Assembly (NCBI RefSeq): GCF_046195335.1
Contig: NZ_CP176093.1
From: Methanospirillum lacunae
GTDB taxonomy: Archaea > Halobacteriota > Methanomicrobia > Methanomicrobiales > Methanospirillaceae
Strand: one strand, 5' to 3'
DNA: 64,000 nucleotides
In this document: one piece after another, positions 15,747 through 24,566 of the stretch
Position numbering within the stretch: position 1 is the stretch's first letter
Layout of the letters: each line of letters begins with the position of its first letter
Notes under the pieces: generated by a model
Seen by the model: the letters and a program-made list of their open reading frames with translations, nothing else
Databases searched by the model: none
Told to the model about the DNA's origin: nothing
Position numbers and translations under genes: made by a program

Positions 15747-17378
15747 TTGGAAACCGGGCAACAGCCCCCTCACGTGGATATACAATGTGACGAATATTGT
15801 TATCTACCTGCTCTCCTTTCCTCGGACCATGATGATTCCATATGGTCTTATCAGGAAGAACCTGTATCAGTACGTATGAGCAGTGGCAGGTTGCTGGACA
15901 ACAGGCTCACCGGTACCAGTGTTCTTCATTATGTCTTCCGGACCCCGGCTGCCTCCCCAATGAGTATTGGAGATCTGGTTGTGGTTGATGACCAGCAGAA
16001 CCGGGCACGCTTTTTTGCACGAATAACGGGCATTGGTCATGATGAGCAGTCATGTACTGGTGATTCTCTAGACGATACTTCGCTGGTAATTTCAGCGTAC
16101 CCGATAGGATGTATCGGAGTGGATGGGGTCTTCAGGCGTCCCAGAATTATGCCATCTCGGTATTCTCCTGTAAGAACACTAGCCCCCGAGGATATCACCT
16201 ATCTGAACAGGTTTATGGGTGAGATCGAGGTCGGTCTTGTCGTCAGCGGTCAGCAACCGATCCCTGAACTTCCGGTACGGATACCAGCCAAAGTTCTCTC
16301 ACAACACATGGGTGTTTTTGCCACTACCGGTATGGGAAAAAGTAATTATATGAAGGTCTTCTGTGCTTCATCTATTTCAGCGCGGTTATTTGGGCTTCTT
16401 ATCATTGACCCGCATGGGGAGTATGCGGCAGGAATGAGTTCTGATTATGAGAGTCGTGGACTGCTTCATCACCATGATGCAGATACAGGTCTCTCTGTCT
16501 TCTCTATTCAGAATGAGAATGTCAGGACTGAACTTGATATGAAACAACTTTTGATCAGCCATGATGACATGGATATTACTGATCTGACACTTCTCTTTGA
16601 TCTTCTTCCATCAGAACGTGAAGTCATGAACCTTCTCACCCCGTTCCCTGGTCATGACATAATCGATTTTTTCATGAACGAAGACGTTGAGTCACTCCCT
16701 TCACATGTCAAAACGACTGCACACATCGGTGATCACCAGGATATTGCCCAGCGTGTTAGAAGTGCAAACCCTGACGCACTCCGGGTGGTTCAGCGCCAGA
16801 TTCAAACTCTTGTAGATATCTCCTCTGCCTTTCTGCACAAAACTACGTCATCTATCCCTGATATCATTGAAGACCTTCTGGCAAACAAGGTGGTATTGAT
16901 CGATATTCCCCGTATGAGTGAGGTTGCAGAATTATTCCTCCTCTCTGTTATCTCACGGGCAGTACTGCATAAGTACAAAAATATTGTTCAATCTGGTCGA
17001 GCTGGTGAGGATGAACCGCACCGTGTACTTCTGACAATTGAAGAAGCACAGCGGGTGCTTTCTATGGAATCAGAGAAGACTGGAATATTCAGGCAGATAG
17101 CAATGGAAGGAAGAAAATTCGGTGTAGGTTTGTGTGCAGTTACTCAGCAGCCAAAAAATATTGATCCTCGTGTTCTTGCCCAGATGAATACATTTGTGAT
17201 CATGGGACTTGCAGACCGTCAGGACAGGGAAACTATTGCATCATCTGCAAAACATGATCTTCGGGTTCTGGATCTGGAGATTCAAACCCTTGATCGCGGT
17301 GATGCGATCATCTCAACGATTGGTATCCCATTTCCGGTCAGTTGCCATGTTCACCGGTATGAGGATTATATTGAATGA
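15747..17378 (+). CDS. herA: HerA-like bipolar DNA helicase/ATPase
   Basis: 543 residues if the TTG at 15747 is used; GTG at 15774 is an alternative, and no strong ribosome site decides. An N-terminal HAS-like barrel (to ~150) precedes the FtsK/HerA ATPase: Walker A TTGMGKSNYMK near residue 195, a DPHGEYAAG strand typical of HerA, Walker B LLTIEEAQRVL near 430 and RKFGVGLCAVTQQP with the sensor glutamines. HerA forms hexameric rings that work with nuclease NurA and Mre11-Rad50 in DNA end resection, or with other partners. None of those genes is adjacent, so the partner is unclear. Confidence 0.8.
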   Translation: METGQQPPHVDIQCDEYCYLPALLSSDHDDSIWSYQEEPVSVRMSSGRLLDNRLTGTSVLHYVFRTPAASPMSIGDLVVVDDQQNRARFFARITGIGHDEQSCTGDSLDDTSLVISAYPIGCIGVDGVFRRPRIMPSRYSPVRTLAPEDITYLNRFMGEIEVGLVVSGQQPIPELPVRIPAKVLSQHMGVFATTGMGKSNYMKVFCASSISARLFGLLIIDPHGEYAAGMSSDYESRGLLHHHDADTGLSVFSIQNENVRTELDMKQLLISHDDMDITDLTLLFDLLPSEREVMNLLTPFPGHDIIDFFMNEDVESLPSHVKTTAHIGDHQDIAQRVRSANPDALRVVQRQIQTLVDISSAFLHKTTSSIPDIIEDLLANKVVLIDIPRMSEVAELFLLSVISRAVLHKYKNIVQSGRAGEDEPHRVLLTIEEAQRVLSMESEKTGIFRQIAMEGRKFGVGLCAVTQQPKNIDPRVLAQMNTFVIMGLADRQDRETIASSAKHDLRVLDLEIQTLDRGDAIISTIGIPFPVSCHVHRYEDYIE

Positions 17379-17393
17379 ATATGTGGGGTCAGT

Positions 17394-18254
17394 TTACCCC
17401 TCAAGTTCTTTTTTAAACGAAAGCCAGTACAACAGTCCTACGAAGAACAGACCACCGATGAGGTTTCCAAGAGAGGCCGGGATCAGGTTATTCCACATGG
17501 TGCTCCACCCAAGATTTGTAATCCCCGGCCCTACCTGTGCGACCTGAAGTGGTGAAAGATCTCCTGCGGTTAGAAGCCCTGCAGGGATCAGGTACATGTT
17601 CGTCACAACATGATCAAGGCCACTTGCCATCATTGCCATAACAGGGAACCAGATTCCCACTATTTTCCCTATGACATCATCAGCACATAACGCGAGGAGA
17701 ACTCCAAGGTTCACAAGCCATCCGGCAGCAAGAGAGCCTAAGAATAGAGAAAAGAATCCCCCTAGTCCCATTACGCTACACTTTACAGTGGCAATGCTTA
17801 CTGTGGAAATACCTGCTGCCGTTGCGCTGGTAAGCCCGGATGAATCAGTGAATGTCAAAGGTCCTGCTGTCATAATCGCAGCGAAAAAGAAAGCTCCAAT
17901 GAAATTTCCTGCCCACGCCAATCCCCAGAGGCGAACAACCATCAGCCAGGATATCTGGTTTCTGCAGGCCGCAAGCGGCGCCAGCATTGCATCTCCTGTG
18001 AAGAGCTCTGCACCGGTCAGGACAGTCAGGATCACACCGAGAGGAAAGACTGCCCCTCCAATGAATCTGACCATCCCTGAGCCTAGTGTCAATTCCATAC
18101 CGGTTGTGACAACGACCATCAGAGCTGCCCCCATCCCAATGTACGCTCCTGACATTGCAGACCTGAGCAGAAGATTCCATGCCGGGAGTTGAGCCTTATA
18201 GGCACCGAGATCAGATCCTGCCGGAAGGATGGATATAGGTGGATGATAACTCAT
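17394..18254 (-). CDS. fdhC: Formate/nitrite transporter family protein (FdhC-like)
   Basis: 286 residues from ATG 18254, fixed by GGGAGGAG at 18258-18265; the longer frame start at 18275 lacks a site. Six hydrophobic helices of the pentameric FNT channel are visible, with LTGAELFTGDAM and WAGNFIGA matching the family signatures. FdhC imports formate for formate dehydrogenase in methanogens. No fdhA or fdhB lies in the window, so substrate assignment (formate versus another small anion) rests on family. It follows herA convergently with 15 bases between. Confidence 0.85.
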   Translation of the reverse strand: MSYHPPISILPAGSDLGAYKAQLPAWNLLLRSAMSGAYIGMGAALMVVVTTGMELTLGSGMVRFIGGAVFPLGVILTVLTGAELFTGDAMLAPLAACRNQISWLMVVRLWGLAWAGNFIGAFFFAAIMTAGPLTFTDSSGLTSATAAGISTVSIATVKCSVMGLGGFFSLFLGSLAAGWLVNLGVLLALCADDVIGKIVGIWFPVMAMMASGLDHVVTNMYLIPAGLLTAGDLSPLQVAQVGPGITNLGWSTMWNNLIPASLGNLIGGLFFVGLLYWLSFKKELEG

Positions 18255-18257
18255 TAT

Positions 18258-18265
18258 CTCCTCCC
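18258..18265 (-). promoter_or_regulatory. Strong ribosome binding site of the FNT gene
   Basis: Minus-strand GGGAGGAG, three bases before ATG 18254. It decides that start over the in-frame codon 21 bases upstream. Confidence 0.6.
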
Positions 18266-18327
18266 TGACTGACAAATCATCATGCTGAGTTGGATATGTA
18301 TGTTCATATTCACTTCCTCCCTGGCAA

Positions 18328-20073
18328 TCAGGAGAGAGCCATGTATGCTATAACTGATAGGACCACAGCCAGTAGAAGCATTCCCCCACTGATGGGAATG
18401 ACATAAATCAGGATTGTATTTACAATACTTGCGAGCTGGGCAATAGAGTCTGAACCAAAGATCACTACACCTTCGCATGAGGCGGTACTACCTGCCGCTT
18501 TTGCAGGTGAAAGATCCTCAAGTGCCTTGATAACACCATCGTCAATGTATGGCATTAGTGCAGTGGGAGGGACACGCAGGCCAACCGGATTCTTTCCTGA
18601 TATTGTATTCACGACATGCGTGTCAGTGGTCATAATTTCCGCTTCGTTGACCATGGTAAGGACTTCATCCCTGATTTCCTCACGTGCTCCAGATGCCATA
18701 TTATTGCCATCAAGGAGAATATATGCAGTTTTTTGACCACTGACTTCAATGATCAGAACCTGAAGGCCAATATCACCAATGCCTGATGTCCGTCCATATG
18801 GGAGAGGGATGTGAGCATATCCCACCGAGAGAGCAGATGTCTGCATTACCTCCCACTGATCAAAGGCGTGACATGCAGCAGTGAAATACTCATGTGCTGT
18901 CTTTGTTCCGGGTCTGATAGATGCGATCTCATCGCCGATGCAGTTGTGAGCATCAACAAATCCAATGTGAGGGGTCATCCGGTGTCCTTCACACAAAATT
19001 GAATGACCGATACAGAAGTCGAGATCTTCAGTCTTGTCAGGGGAGCGTGTACTGACCATCAGGAGAGCGTTTCCGATCCTCTGATACAGAAGTGAGACTG
19101 TCCCTTCGATAATCCGGGTAGATTTACAAGCAACACCGGTATACTCAAGGTGGGTTCGTGTTTTGTTGACGGCATCAACCAGTTTTTGAATCTCTGACTC
19201 AGAGACGAGATTAAAGTCATGGGTTGCACACCCGTGTGCTACCATTACTTCCTCATCGAACTGCTCTCGCAGTATTGCGGGGAGGTTTCCGCCACCGATC
19301 TCCCCCATTGGCCCGGGATGAACGTTTGGAATTGTAAAGATGAGGTCCTGCTTTCCTTCGCGCCTGAAGAATATACTCACCTGTGGGACAAATGCCTCTT
19401 CTCCAATCCTGCGGAAGAAATCCTCCATACTTCGGGACCCGTCTGTCAGATGTGCAATAAATGCGTTAAGAAACTCAAGCCCCCTGATCCTGAATGCACG
19501 GTATAACGGCCTGTCAATAAGCCATATCAGGATGGCAAACCCTGTTCCAAAGAGGAGAAACAGGATCGGGGCAAGCGTCAAAAATGGCTGGGGAAAGATG
19601 AACAGGCCGCCTACGTAACCGGTAAGGCTCTGGATGAGCGCTGGCAGTATCACCCGGTTCATCCGGTAATCTGCGATGGAAACTAGGGTCAAAAGTCTGA
19701 TCCCAAAGATGAATCCCAGTGCTATTGCAAAGATGAGGGCCAGAAATTCCCTGAGTGCTATAAGGCCAATCAGTGTAATGAGCGTAGAGAAAAGGGTGCA
19801 TGATACCGCGAGCAGTGCGCTTCGGTTCCACGTCATCTGCCTGCCAATCATGGTGATCAGAGGCCGGGTTGTTATGAGTGCGACAAGTCCGGGTATGATA
19901 AAACAGAAAAATCCAAAGAAGCGGTACTGAGGTGAGAGACGCCATGATATTGCCTCAATGAGTAGTCCTAGAAGAACAAGAATGATAATTGATTTTGGCC
20001 ATCCAGGTGCTGTAAAGATGTACCGGGACATCGATTCTATCTTAACCGCGCTCTCTGTCCTCCCCTGTTGCAT
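18328..20073 (-). CDS. DUF2070 family archaeal membrane protein
   Basis: 581 residues. The N-terminal ~210 residues hold about six hydrophobic helices (SIIILVLLGLLIEAIS, FFCFIIPGLVALITTRPL). A large soluble domain follows with FTIPNVHPGPMGEIGGGNLP near residue 250, MVAHGCATHDFNLVSE, HIGFVDAHNCIGDE and ILLDGNNMASGAR, rich in His/Asp/Asn and looking like a metal-dependent hydrolase active site. A final helix pair closes the protein. This is the DUF2070 layout, archaeal and uncharacterised. GGAGG directly precedes the ATG at 20073, and it is the last gene of a five-gene run. Confidence 0.8.
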   Translation of the reverse strand: MQQGRTESAVKIESMSRYIFTAPGWPKSIIILVLLGLLIEAISWRLSPQYRFFGFFCFIIPGLVALITTRPLITMIGRQMTWNRSALLAVSCTLFSTLITLIGLIALREFLALIFAIALGFIFGIRLLTLVSIADYRMNRVILPALIQSLTGYVGGLFIFPQPFLTLAPILFLLFGTGFAILIWLIDRPLYRAFRIRGLEFLNAFIAHLTDGSRSMEDFFRRIGEEAFVPQVSIFFRREGKQDLIFTIPNVHPGPMGEIGGGNLPAILREQFDEEVMVAHGCATHDFNLVSESEIQKLVDAVNKTRTHLEYTGVACKSTRIIEGTVSLLYQRIGNALLMVSTRSPDKTEDLDFCIGHSILCEGHRMTPHIGFVDAHNCIGDEIASIRPGTKTAHEYFTAACHAFDQWEVMQTSALSVGYAHIPLPYGRTSGIGDIGLQVLIIEVSGQKTAYILLDGNNMASGAREEIRDEVLTMVNEAEIMTTDTHVVNTISGKNPVGLRVPPTALMPYIDDGVIKALEDLSPAKAAGSTASCEGVVIFGSDSIAQLASIVNTILIYVIPISGGMLLLAVVLSVIAYMALS

Positions 20074-20083
20074 ACTCCTCCGT

Positions 20084-20986
20084 TCAGGAACGTCTCGGTC
20101 CTTGTGGTTCAGATAACTGACCGAATGTGTCGGTATACCTATCTTTCATGCGTGCCCGGTCTGCAAGTGCTGTCTGGCATCCTACATGTTCCACAACAAA
20201 TGAAGCAGTGATTGTTCCGATCTTTGCTGATGTGATTGTATCATATCCTTCGGCATAGGCAGTCAGAAACCCGGCTCGAAAACCATCTCCTGCCCCTGTA
20301 GGGTCCACACATGGTACAGTCACTGCAGGAATGGTGGTGGTATTACCCTGCTCTGTGATTTGGCATCCTTCTGAACTTCTCGTCTCGATCGCGATTGGGA
20401 CCTGTTTTATCAGATCTTCATGAGAAATTCCAAGCGTTTTGCACATCCCGCTGTATTCATGATGGTTTGCTATCAGAATGTCGATATTCTCAAGGATCAC
20501 CTGCAGGTGTTCCCTGGTGTACCTATGTATATCCTGGCCAGGATCAAAACTCGCAAATTCTGCTTTTTCTGCAACTCTTACATTGAATGCAGGATCTGCT
20601 GTAGCCATATGAACAAACTCAAGTTTTGGTGCCTGTTCAGTTTCAAATGCCCGTGATGCTCCCCACTCAAAGAAGGTCATCTGCGCGCCTTGAGGATCAG
20701 TGAACATGAATGCGGTGGCTGTGTTCGCCGTTGGAATCACGAAAAAGCGCTTGTCAATTTTCAGACTGTCCATCCATCTGTCATACTCGCTTCCGGCAAA
20801 TTCACCACCCACCGCACTGATGAGAGCAACTTCACCTCCGAGTACCGATATCCCGGCTGCGATGTTTGCAGCTCCCCCTCCAAAGAAAACCTTTCGTTCA
20901 AGAACTGATGCAGATGCATTGGGTGATGGCAGATGGGATACCTTGCAGATATGATCAACTGCAGTATGTCCAACGACCTCTATCAT
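20084..20986 (-). CDS. PfkB-family carbohydrate/nucleoside kinase
   Basis: 300 residues. FFGGGAANIAAGISVLGGE near residue 34 is the first PfkB signature, and DPTGAGDGFRAGFLTAY near residue 230 is the second, holding the catalytic Asp and the anion hole. The family phosphorylates sugars, adenosine or other nucleosides; archaeal members of this size include a broad nucleoside kinase. Substrate not decided by sequence. Its ATG overlaps the UPF0212 stop by 4 bases, and it leads into the DUF2070 gene after 10 bases. Confidence 0.82.
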   Translation of the reverse strand: MIEVVGHTAVDHICKVSHLPSPNASASVLERKVFFGGGAANIAAGISVLGGEVALISAVGGEFAGSEYDRWMDSLKIDKRFFVIPTANTATAFMFTDPQGAQMTFFEWGASRAFETEQAPKLEFVHMATADPAFNVRVAEKAEFASFDPGQDIHRYTREHLQVILENIDILIANHHEYSGMCKTLGISHEDLIKQVPIAIETRSSEGCQITEQGNTTTIPAVTVPCVDPTGAGDGFRAGFLTAYAEGYDTITSAKIGTITASFVVEHVGCQTALADRARMKDRYTDTFGQLSEPQGPRRS

Positions 20987-21321
20987 AACTCCTGCACTTC
21001 CACGATCTCAAGTGGTACATCACGCAGAGCCTTCCCAATAACTGATCGTGCAATCCTCCCAGCATGCTCTGATGAATCGGCCTTGAAAACTTTCATTTCC
21101 ATCCGCATTCCCACAAGAGCAGTCCGTGCAATGAGTAATGCACAAGGGAGTTCTTCGTCGCAGGACGGGCAGGCTATCACTCCTGCTTCGACATCCACAA
21201 ACTTGGCGGTGGGATTGAGTCTCTTTCCTGCTTCACTGATCGCAATTCCGATCGCGTCATCAACTGATTTGACGTCTTTGATGACCCATGCCGATTCCAG
21301 CACTACCAGATAATCTGTCAT
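20983..21321 (-). CDS. UPF0212 (DUF555) archaeal protein
   Basis: 112 residues. The sequence opens MTDYLVVLESAWVIKDV and carries VIACPSCDEELPCALL, whose cysteines (CPSCDEELPC) are the hallmark of UPF0212 and may bind metal. GMRMEMKVF and the C-terminal VPLEIVEVQEL are further family positions. Function unknown; widely conserved in methanogens. Coupled by ATGA to the PfkB kinase. Confidence 0.85.
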   Translation of the reverse strand: MTDYLVVLESAWVIKDVKSVDDAIGIAISEAGKRLNPTAKFVDVEAGVIACPSCDEELPCALLIARTALVGMRMEMKVFKADSSEHAGRIARSVIGKALRDVPLEIVEVQEL

Positions 21322-21355
21322 TCCTTCTCACTATAGACGGGCCCCGGCATGCCGG

Positions 21356-21883
21356 TTACCACTCGTCCTGATGTATATGTTCCTGCACGTCCCTACGTGC
21401 AGGTGATATTGCTGCCTCGGCTCCATATCCGAGTGCGAGCAGTGTGACTGGTCTGATGTGGTTTGGAAGTTTAAGGATATCCCGCACCTGGTCATCATCA
21501 AACCCTGCAGTCCAGCAGGTTGCAAGACCCGCAGCATGGGCGCCGAGCATCAGATAGGTAGCAACGATCGATGCCTCTTCGAGCGCATAAAGTATCCCCC
21601 TTTCACTGTACCGTGCCATGGATCTCACATAGTTTGCACAGACCACGAGGACTACAGGTGCATGTGCAATGTGTTCCTGATTCAATGCTGCATCTGAAAG
21701 AAATTCACGCACTGAAGGATCTCGTACAACAACAATATCCCATGACTCTACATTACCAGCCGATGGCGCTCTTGCTCCCAGTTTCAGTATCGTTTCAAGA
21801 AGTTCAGGCTCTATCTCCCGATCCTCGTATTGTCTGACCGAAGATCTGCCTGAAAGAAACTGTCCGAAATCAGATAAATTCAT
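21356..21883 (-). CDS. Nitroreductase-family FMN protein
   Basis: 175 residues. The opening RRSVRQYEDREIEPELL-like pattern (here SGRSSVRQYEDREI) is the FMN-phosphate binding start of the family; LGARAPSAGNVESW near residue 33 and GLATCWTAGFDDDQV near 118 are the other core motifs, and VTLLALGYGAE closes the fold. These homodimers reduce nitro compounds, quinones or flavins with NAD(P)H; the physiological substrate here is unknown. Its start overlaps the upstream helical gene by 14 bases. Confidence 0.85.
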   Translation of the reverse strand: MNLSDFGQFLSGRSSVRQYEDREIEPELLETILKLGARAPSAGNVESWDIVVVRDPSVREFLSDAALNQEHIAHAPVVLVVCANYVRSMARYSERGILYALEEASIVATYLMLGAHAAGLATCWTAGFDDDQVRDILKLPNHIRPVTLLALGYGAEAAISPARRDVQEHIHQDEW

Positions 21884-22226
21884 GTTTTTCTAGTTCCTGC
21901 CAGGAGTGCTGTGCCACTGTTGTGGCAGCGCTGATGGAAGATCCAATCTGCCTGACTGCACCGTCAAAGTCATTGCTTTCAACAAGACTGATGGCTCCGT
22001 TCAGGGCGTCAATTGCCCTTTGAAAGTCAGGGAGATTTGTCGAACGAAGTGCGAACTGAAGTTCCATTCGTACTGACTCGAGGCACTGCTGGACAATCTT
22101 TCTGCCACCTGCCCGTTCAGCATCTTTCAGACCTGACAGAACAGTGATCAGCTGTGAAGCGATCATCAGTTCTGACTTGGATCGCTCCCCGTACTGAAAC
22201 GCAGATACTGCAAGTTTCTTATCCAT
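21870..22226 (-). CDS. Small helical archaeal protein
   Basis: 118 residues, predicted to be all alpha with amphipathic heptads (SELMIASQLITVLSGLKDAE; FQRAIDALNGAISLVESNDF). No signal peptide, cysteine or catalytic motif. I do not recognise the family. It is the first gene of the run ending in DUF2070, and its stop lies inside the nitroreductase start region (14-base overlap), so it is cotranscribed and probably cotranslated. Confidence 0.6.
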   Translation of the reverse strand: MDKKLAVSAFQYGERSKSELMIASQLITVLSGLKDAERAGGRKIVQQCLESVRMELQFALRSTNLPDFQRAIDALNGAISLVESNDFDGAVRQIGSSISAATTVAQHSWQELEKHEFI

Positions 22227-22296
22227 AGTACTTACTGTCCTGCAGACTTAATGTAGCCTGCCAGCGGTGGTAGAAAAAAGGGTTCTGATATTCAGG

Positions 22297-22638
22297 TTAT
22301 TTAGAACGGGTTTTTGGTCCGAGCATTGAGACCTTTGGTCTGGTGATCCTGCGGCGGGCAGCCATGGTCCTGAGATCCTGTGGCTGTCCCGGGCTTGAAC
22401 GTCCTCCGCGACCGCCGCGTCCTCCACGACCTCCACGTCCTGCTGGTGCTGCGCCTCCTCTTCCGTCACGGCCACGTCCGCGGCTGGCATTGCGCTCAAG
22501 TTTCTTGAGTGCAGCCTGCGCTTTGAAACGCTGGTTCGGCCCTGGCTTCTTGGCTGCTGCTTCTTTTCTGGGAACAAGTCTAATCTGACCTTTACTCCCT
22601 TTTACCTGATTCCATTCTGTTGTGCCTGTCTTGCCCAT
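22297..22638 (-). CDS. DUF5350 protein with RGG-rich tail
   Basis: 113 residues, very basic. The N-terminus MGKTGTTEWNQVKGSKGQI is the recognisable DUF5350 block; the middle (about 50-80) is a run of RGR/RGG units, and the end (ARRRITRPKVSMLG) is again basic. RGG tracts commonly bind RNA or nucleic acid. GGTGAT upstream of ATG 22638 supports the start. It is isolated between operons. The low-complexity GC-rich run gives long open frames on the other strand that are not genes. Confidence 0.72.
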   Translation of the reverse strand: MGKTGTTEWNQVKGSKGQIRLVPRKEAAAKKPGPNQRFKAQAALKKLERNASRGRGRDGRGGAAPAGRGGRGGRGGRGGRSSPGQPQDLRTMAARRRITRPKVSMLGPKTRSK

Positions 22639-22715
22639 TCAGATCACCTATAAAATGCCTATACTATTGCTGGTTCTCATCAATTAAAGGTTATTCATAT
22701 TCTTGTCTTACTGCC

Positions 22716-24566
22716 TTATACATTCAGAACTTTTGCAATGGCAGCCTGGAGTGCCTGACTCACTGCTTTTCCGTCAACAGACCCCCTGACCTCTTTCATG
22801 ACAACGCCCATCAGTGGGCCAGCAGCAGATGCTCCCTTCTCCCTGACAAATCCGATCCTTTCTTCAACAACTCGCTTTACAATTCCATCAAGATCTGATG
22901 CAGAGACTGCTGGTGCAAGGGTCGAAAGAGCTTCCTCAAGATTTTTTCCTTCGGCAATGGCAGTCAGTAATGATGGCATTGCTTCCTTGGCAGCCTTACC
23001 TTCCTGAATCGCGTTCAGAACATTCCTGATTGAAACATCACTCACTGCATCAACATTCACTCCATCTCTGCTCAGTTCTCGCAGTGTTGAATTGAATGCA
23101 CGTTCAGCAATACTCGCCTTGATACCGGCAGTTACAGCCTCTTCAAAAGCAAGTGATCGCTCTGAGTATGCAATCTGTCTGGCTACTTCTCTGTCAAACC
23201 TGTAATCACGCATGTACCGTTCGATTTTATCAATGAGGAGTTCTGGAAGGTTCAATTTCTCCCAGTCCTCATTTGTGATCCTGACTGGAAGCACATCTGT
23301 CTCGGGGTACATGCGCGCAGCACCCGGGAGAGGACGCATGTAAGCTGTGGATCCCTCGTCAAGCATTTTTCGTGTTTCCTTGGGAATACCCTCAAATGCG
23401 AGGTTTGCGCGCCTGATAATCTGCTTGATTGCACACCTGCATTTTTCTGGTGTGTCTGCAACGATGATCACACAGTCATCAACCTTTGCTGAAAGGGCGC
23501 TCTTAAGCGTTTTTACTTCTTCTTCCGTAACACCGTAGGCTGGTAGTTCATCGGTATGGAAGAGACCGCCGACACCACATTTCTTAGCGTAATCAGACAT
23601 CTCGCTGCCAAGACGTCTTCCCGGCTGGATCTCTCTGCCTACAAGTCCTGCAAACCCATTGAGTCTGATGGCAAGGATCTTCTTTGCTTTCTTCAGAATC
23701 TTACTCCCACTCTCTTTGAAGAGATGTGTCACGTCAACCGGTTCAGTCTCAACTGTTGCCCCACGGGCAATGAGTTCGTCCCTGATTGCAAGAAGTTCAA
23801 CCTGACGTCTCACTTCACGCCTGACAACTTCAGCGAGGAGGTCGAGCTCCTGGACTCCCTTGATCTCAACACGGCCTCCGTCACGGATCGAGACATTGAC
23901 ATCCTGCCTGATGGTTCCGATACCCCTCTTTACCCGTCCGGTTGATCTGAGATACATTCCAATAAGTGCTGCAGTCTCCTGAACTGCCTCCGGAGTGTGC
24001 AGGCAGGGTGCAGTTGTAATCTCGATCAGAGGGATGCCGAGACGATCTAATGAGAAAGTTGCATCTTCAAGCCGCTGGGCTGCTTCCTCCTCGAGACAGA
24101 CAGTCTCGATAATCGATCCCGATGGAAGGTGCCCATGTAATGCAACAAGGGCTGTCCGCTGAAACCCTGATGTATTGGATCCATCGATGACAAGTTTGCG
24201 CATCGTGTGGATCTCAGGAACCGGTGACATGCCGGTGAGTTTAGCAATTGTCAGAACGATATCCAGAGCTTCCCTGTTAAGTGGGGTTGGTGGCTCCTCA
24301 TCATTCTCAACCAGGCAGGTACTATCATACTGAAGGTACCGAAAACGCCTGACCTGCATCATCTCTTCTTCGGCTGCGCGGTCAAGTTCTCCAAGTTCTG
24401 ATCTGGTTGCCCGCAGATACCGGAAGAATTCGCCACTCGCTTCGTCTGCCTCCCGTATTGTCGTAGGACACCGGCAGAACAGTTTTGTTTTTGTATTGAG
24501 CTGCTGGTGGATCTCCAAACCAGCAATGAGGCCGAGTCCTTCGTAATCTGTTGGTAATTGAGTCAT
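22716..24566 (-). CDS. gatE: Glutamyl-tRNA(Gln) amidotransferase subunit E
   Basis: 616 residues. GatE is the archaeal tRNA-dependent kinase/transamidase subunit that, with GatD, turns Glu-tRNA(Gln) into Gln-tRNA(Gln). GLIAGLEIHQQLNTKTKLFC is the GatB/E opening; SGFQRTALVALHG, GTIRQDVNVSI and ARMYPETDVLPV are conserved core motifs. An AspRS-like insertion is expected around 280-410, and a C-terminal Yqey-like helical tail (from ~470) binds tRNA. The ATG overlaps the gatD stop by 4 bases. Confidence 0.95.
   Translation of the reverse strand: MTQLPTDYEGLGLIAGLEIHQQLNTKTKLFCRCPTTIREADEASGEFFRYLRATRSELGELDRAAEEEMMQVRRFRYLQYDSTCLVENDEEPPTPLNREALDIVLTIAKLTGMSPVPEIHTMRKLVIDGSNTSGFQRTALVALHGHLPSGSIIETVCLEEEAAQRLEDATFSLDRLGIPLIEITTAPCLHTPEAVQETAALIGMYLRSTGRVKRGIGTIRQDVNVSIRDGGRVEIKGVQELDLLAEVVRREVRRQVELLAIRDELIARGATVETEPVDVTHLFKESGSKILKKAKKILAIRLNGFAGLVGREIQPGRRLGSEMSDYAKKCGVGGLFHTDELPAYGVTEEEVKTLKSALSAKVDDCVIIVADTPEKCRCAIKQIIRRANLAFEGIPKETRKMLDEGSTAYMRPLPGAARMYPETDVLPVRITNEDWEKLNLPELLIDKIERYMRDYRFDREVARQIAYSERSLAFEEAVTAGIKASIAERAFNSTLRELSRDGVNVDAVSDVSIRNVLNAIQEGKAAKEAMPSLLTAIAEGKNLEEALSTLAPAVSASDLDGIVKRVVEERIGFVREKGASAAGPLMGVVMKEVRGSVDGKAVSQALQAAIAKVLNV

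Noticed and set aside
17671..18192. 173-codon plus-strand frame opposite the FNT gene
   Set aside because: Antisense to six clear membrane helices; Pro/Ala-rich shadow.
22248..22588. Alternative frames over the RGG region
   Set aside because: GC-rich repeats give long open frames in several phases; only the frame starting MGKTGTTEWNQV has a recognisable family and a ribosome site.
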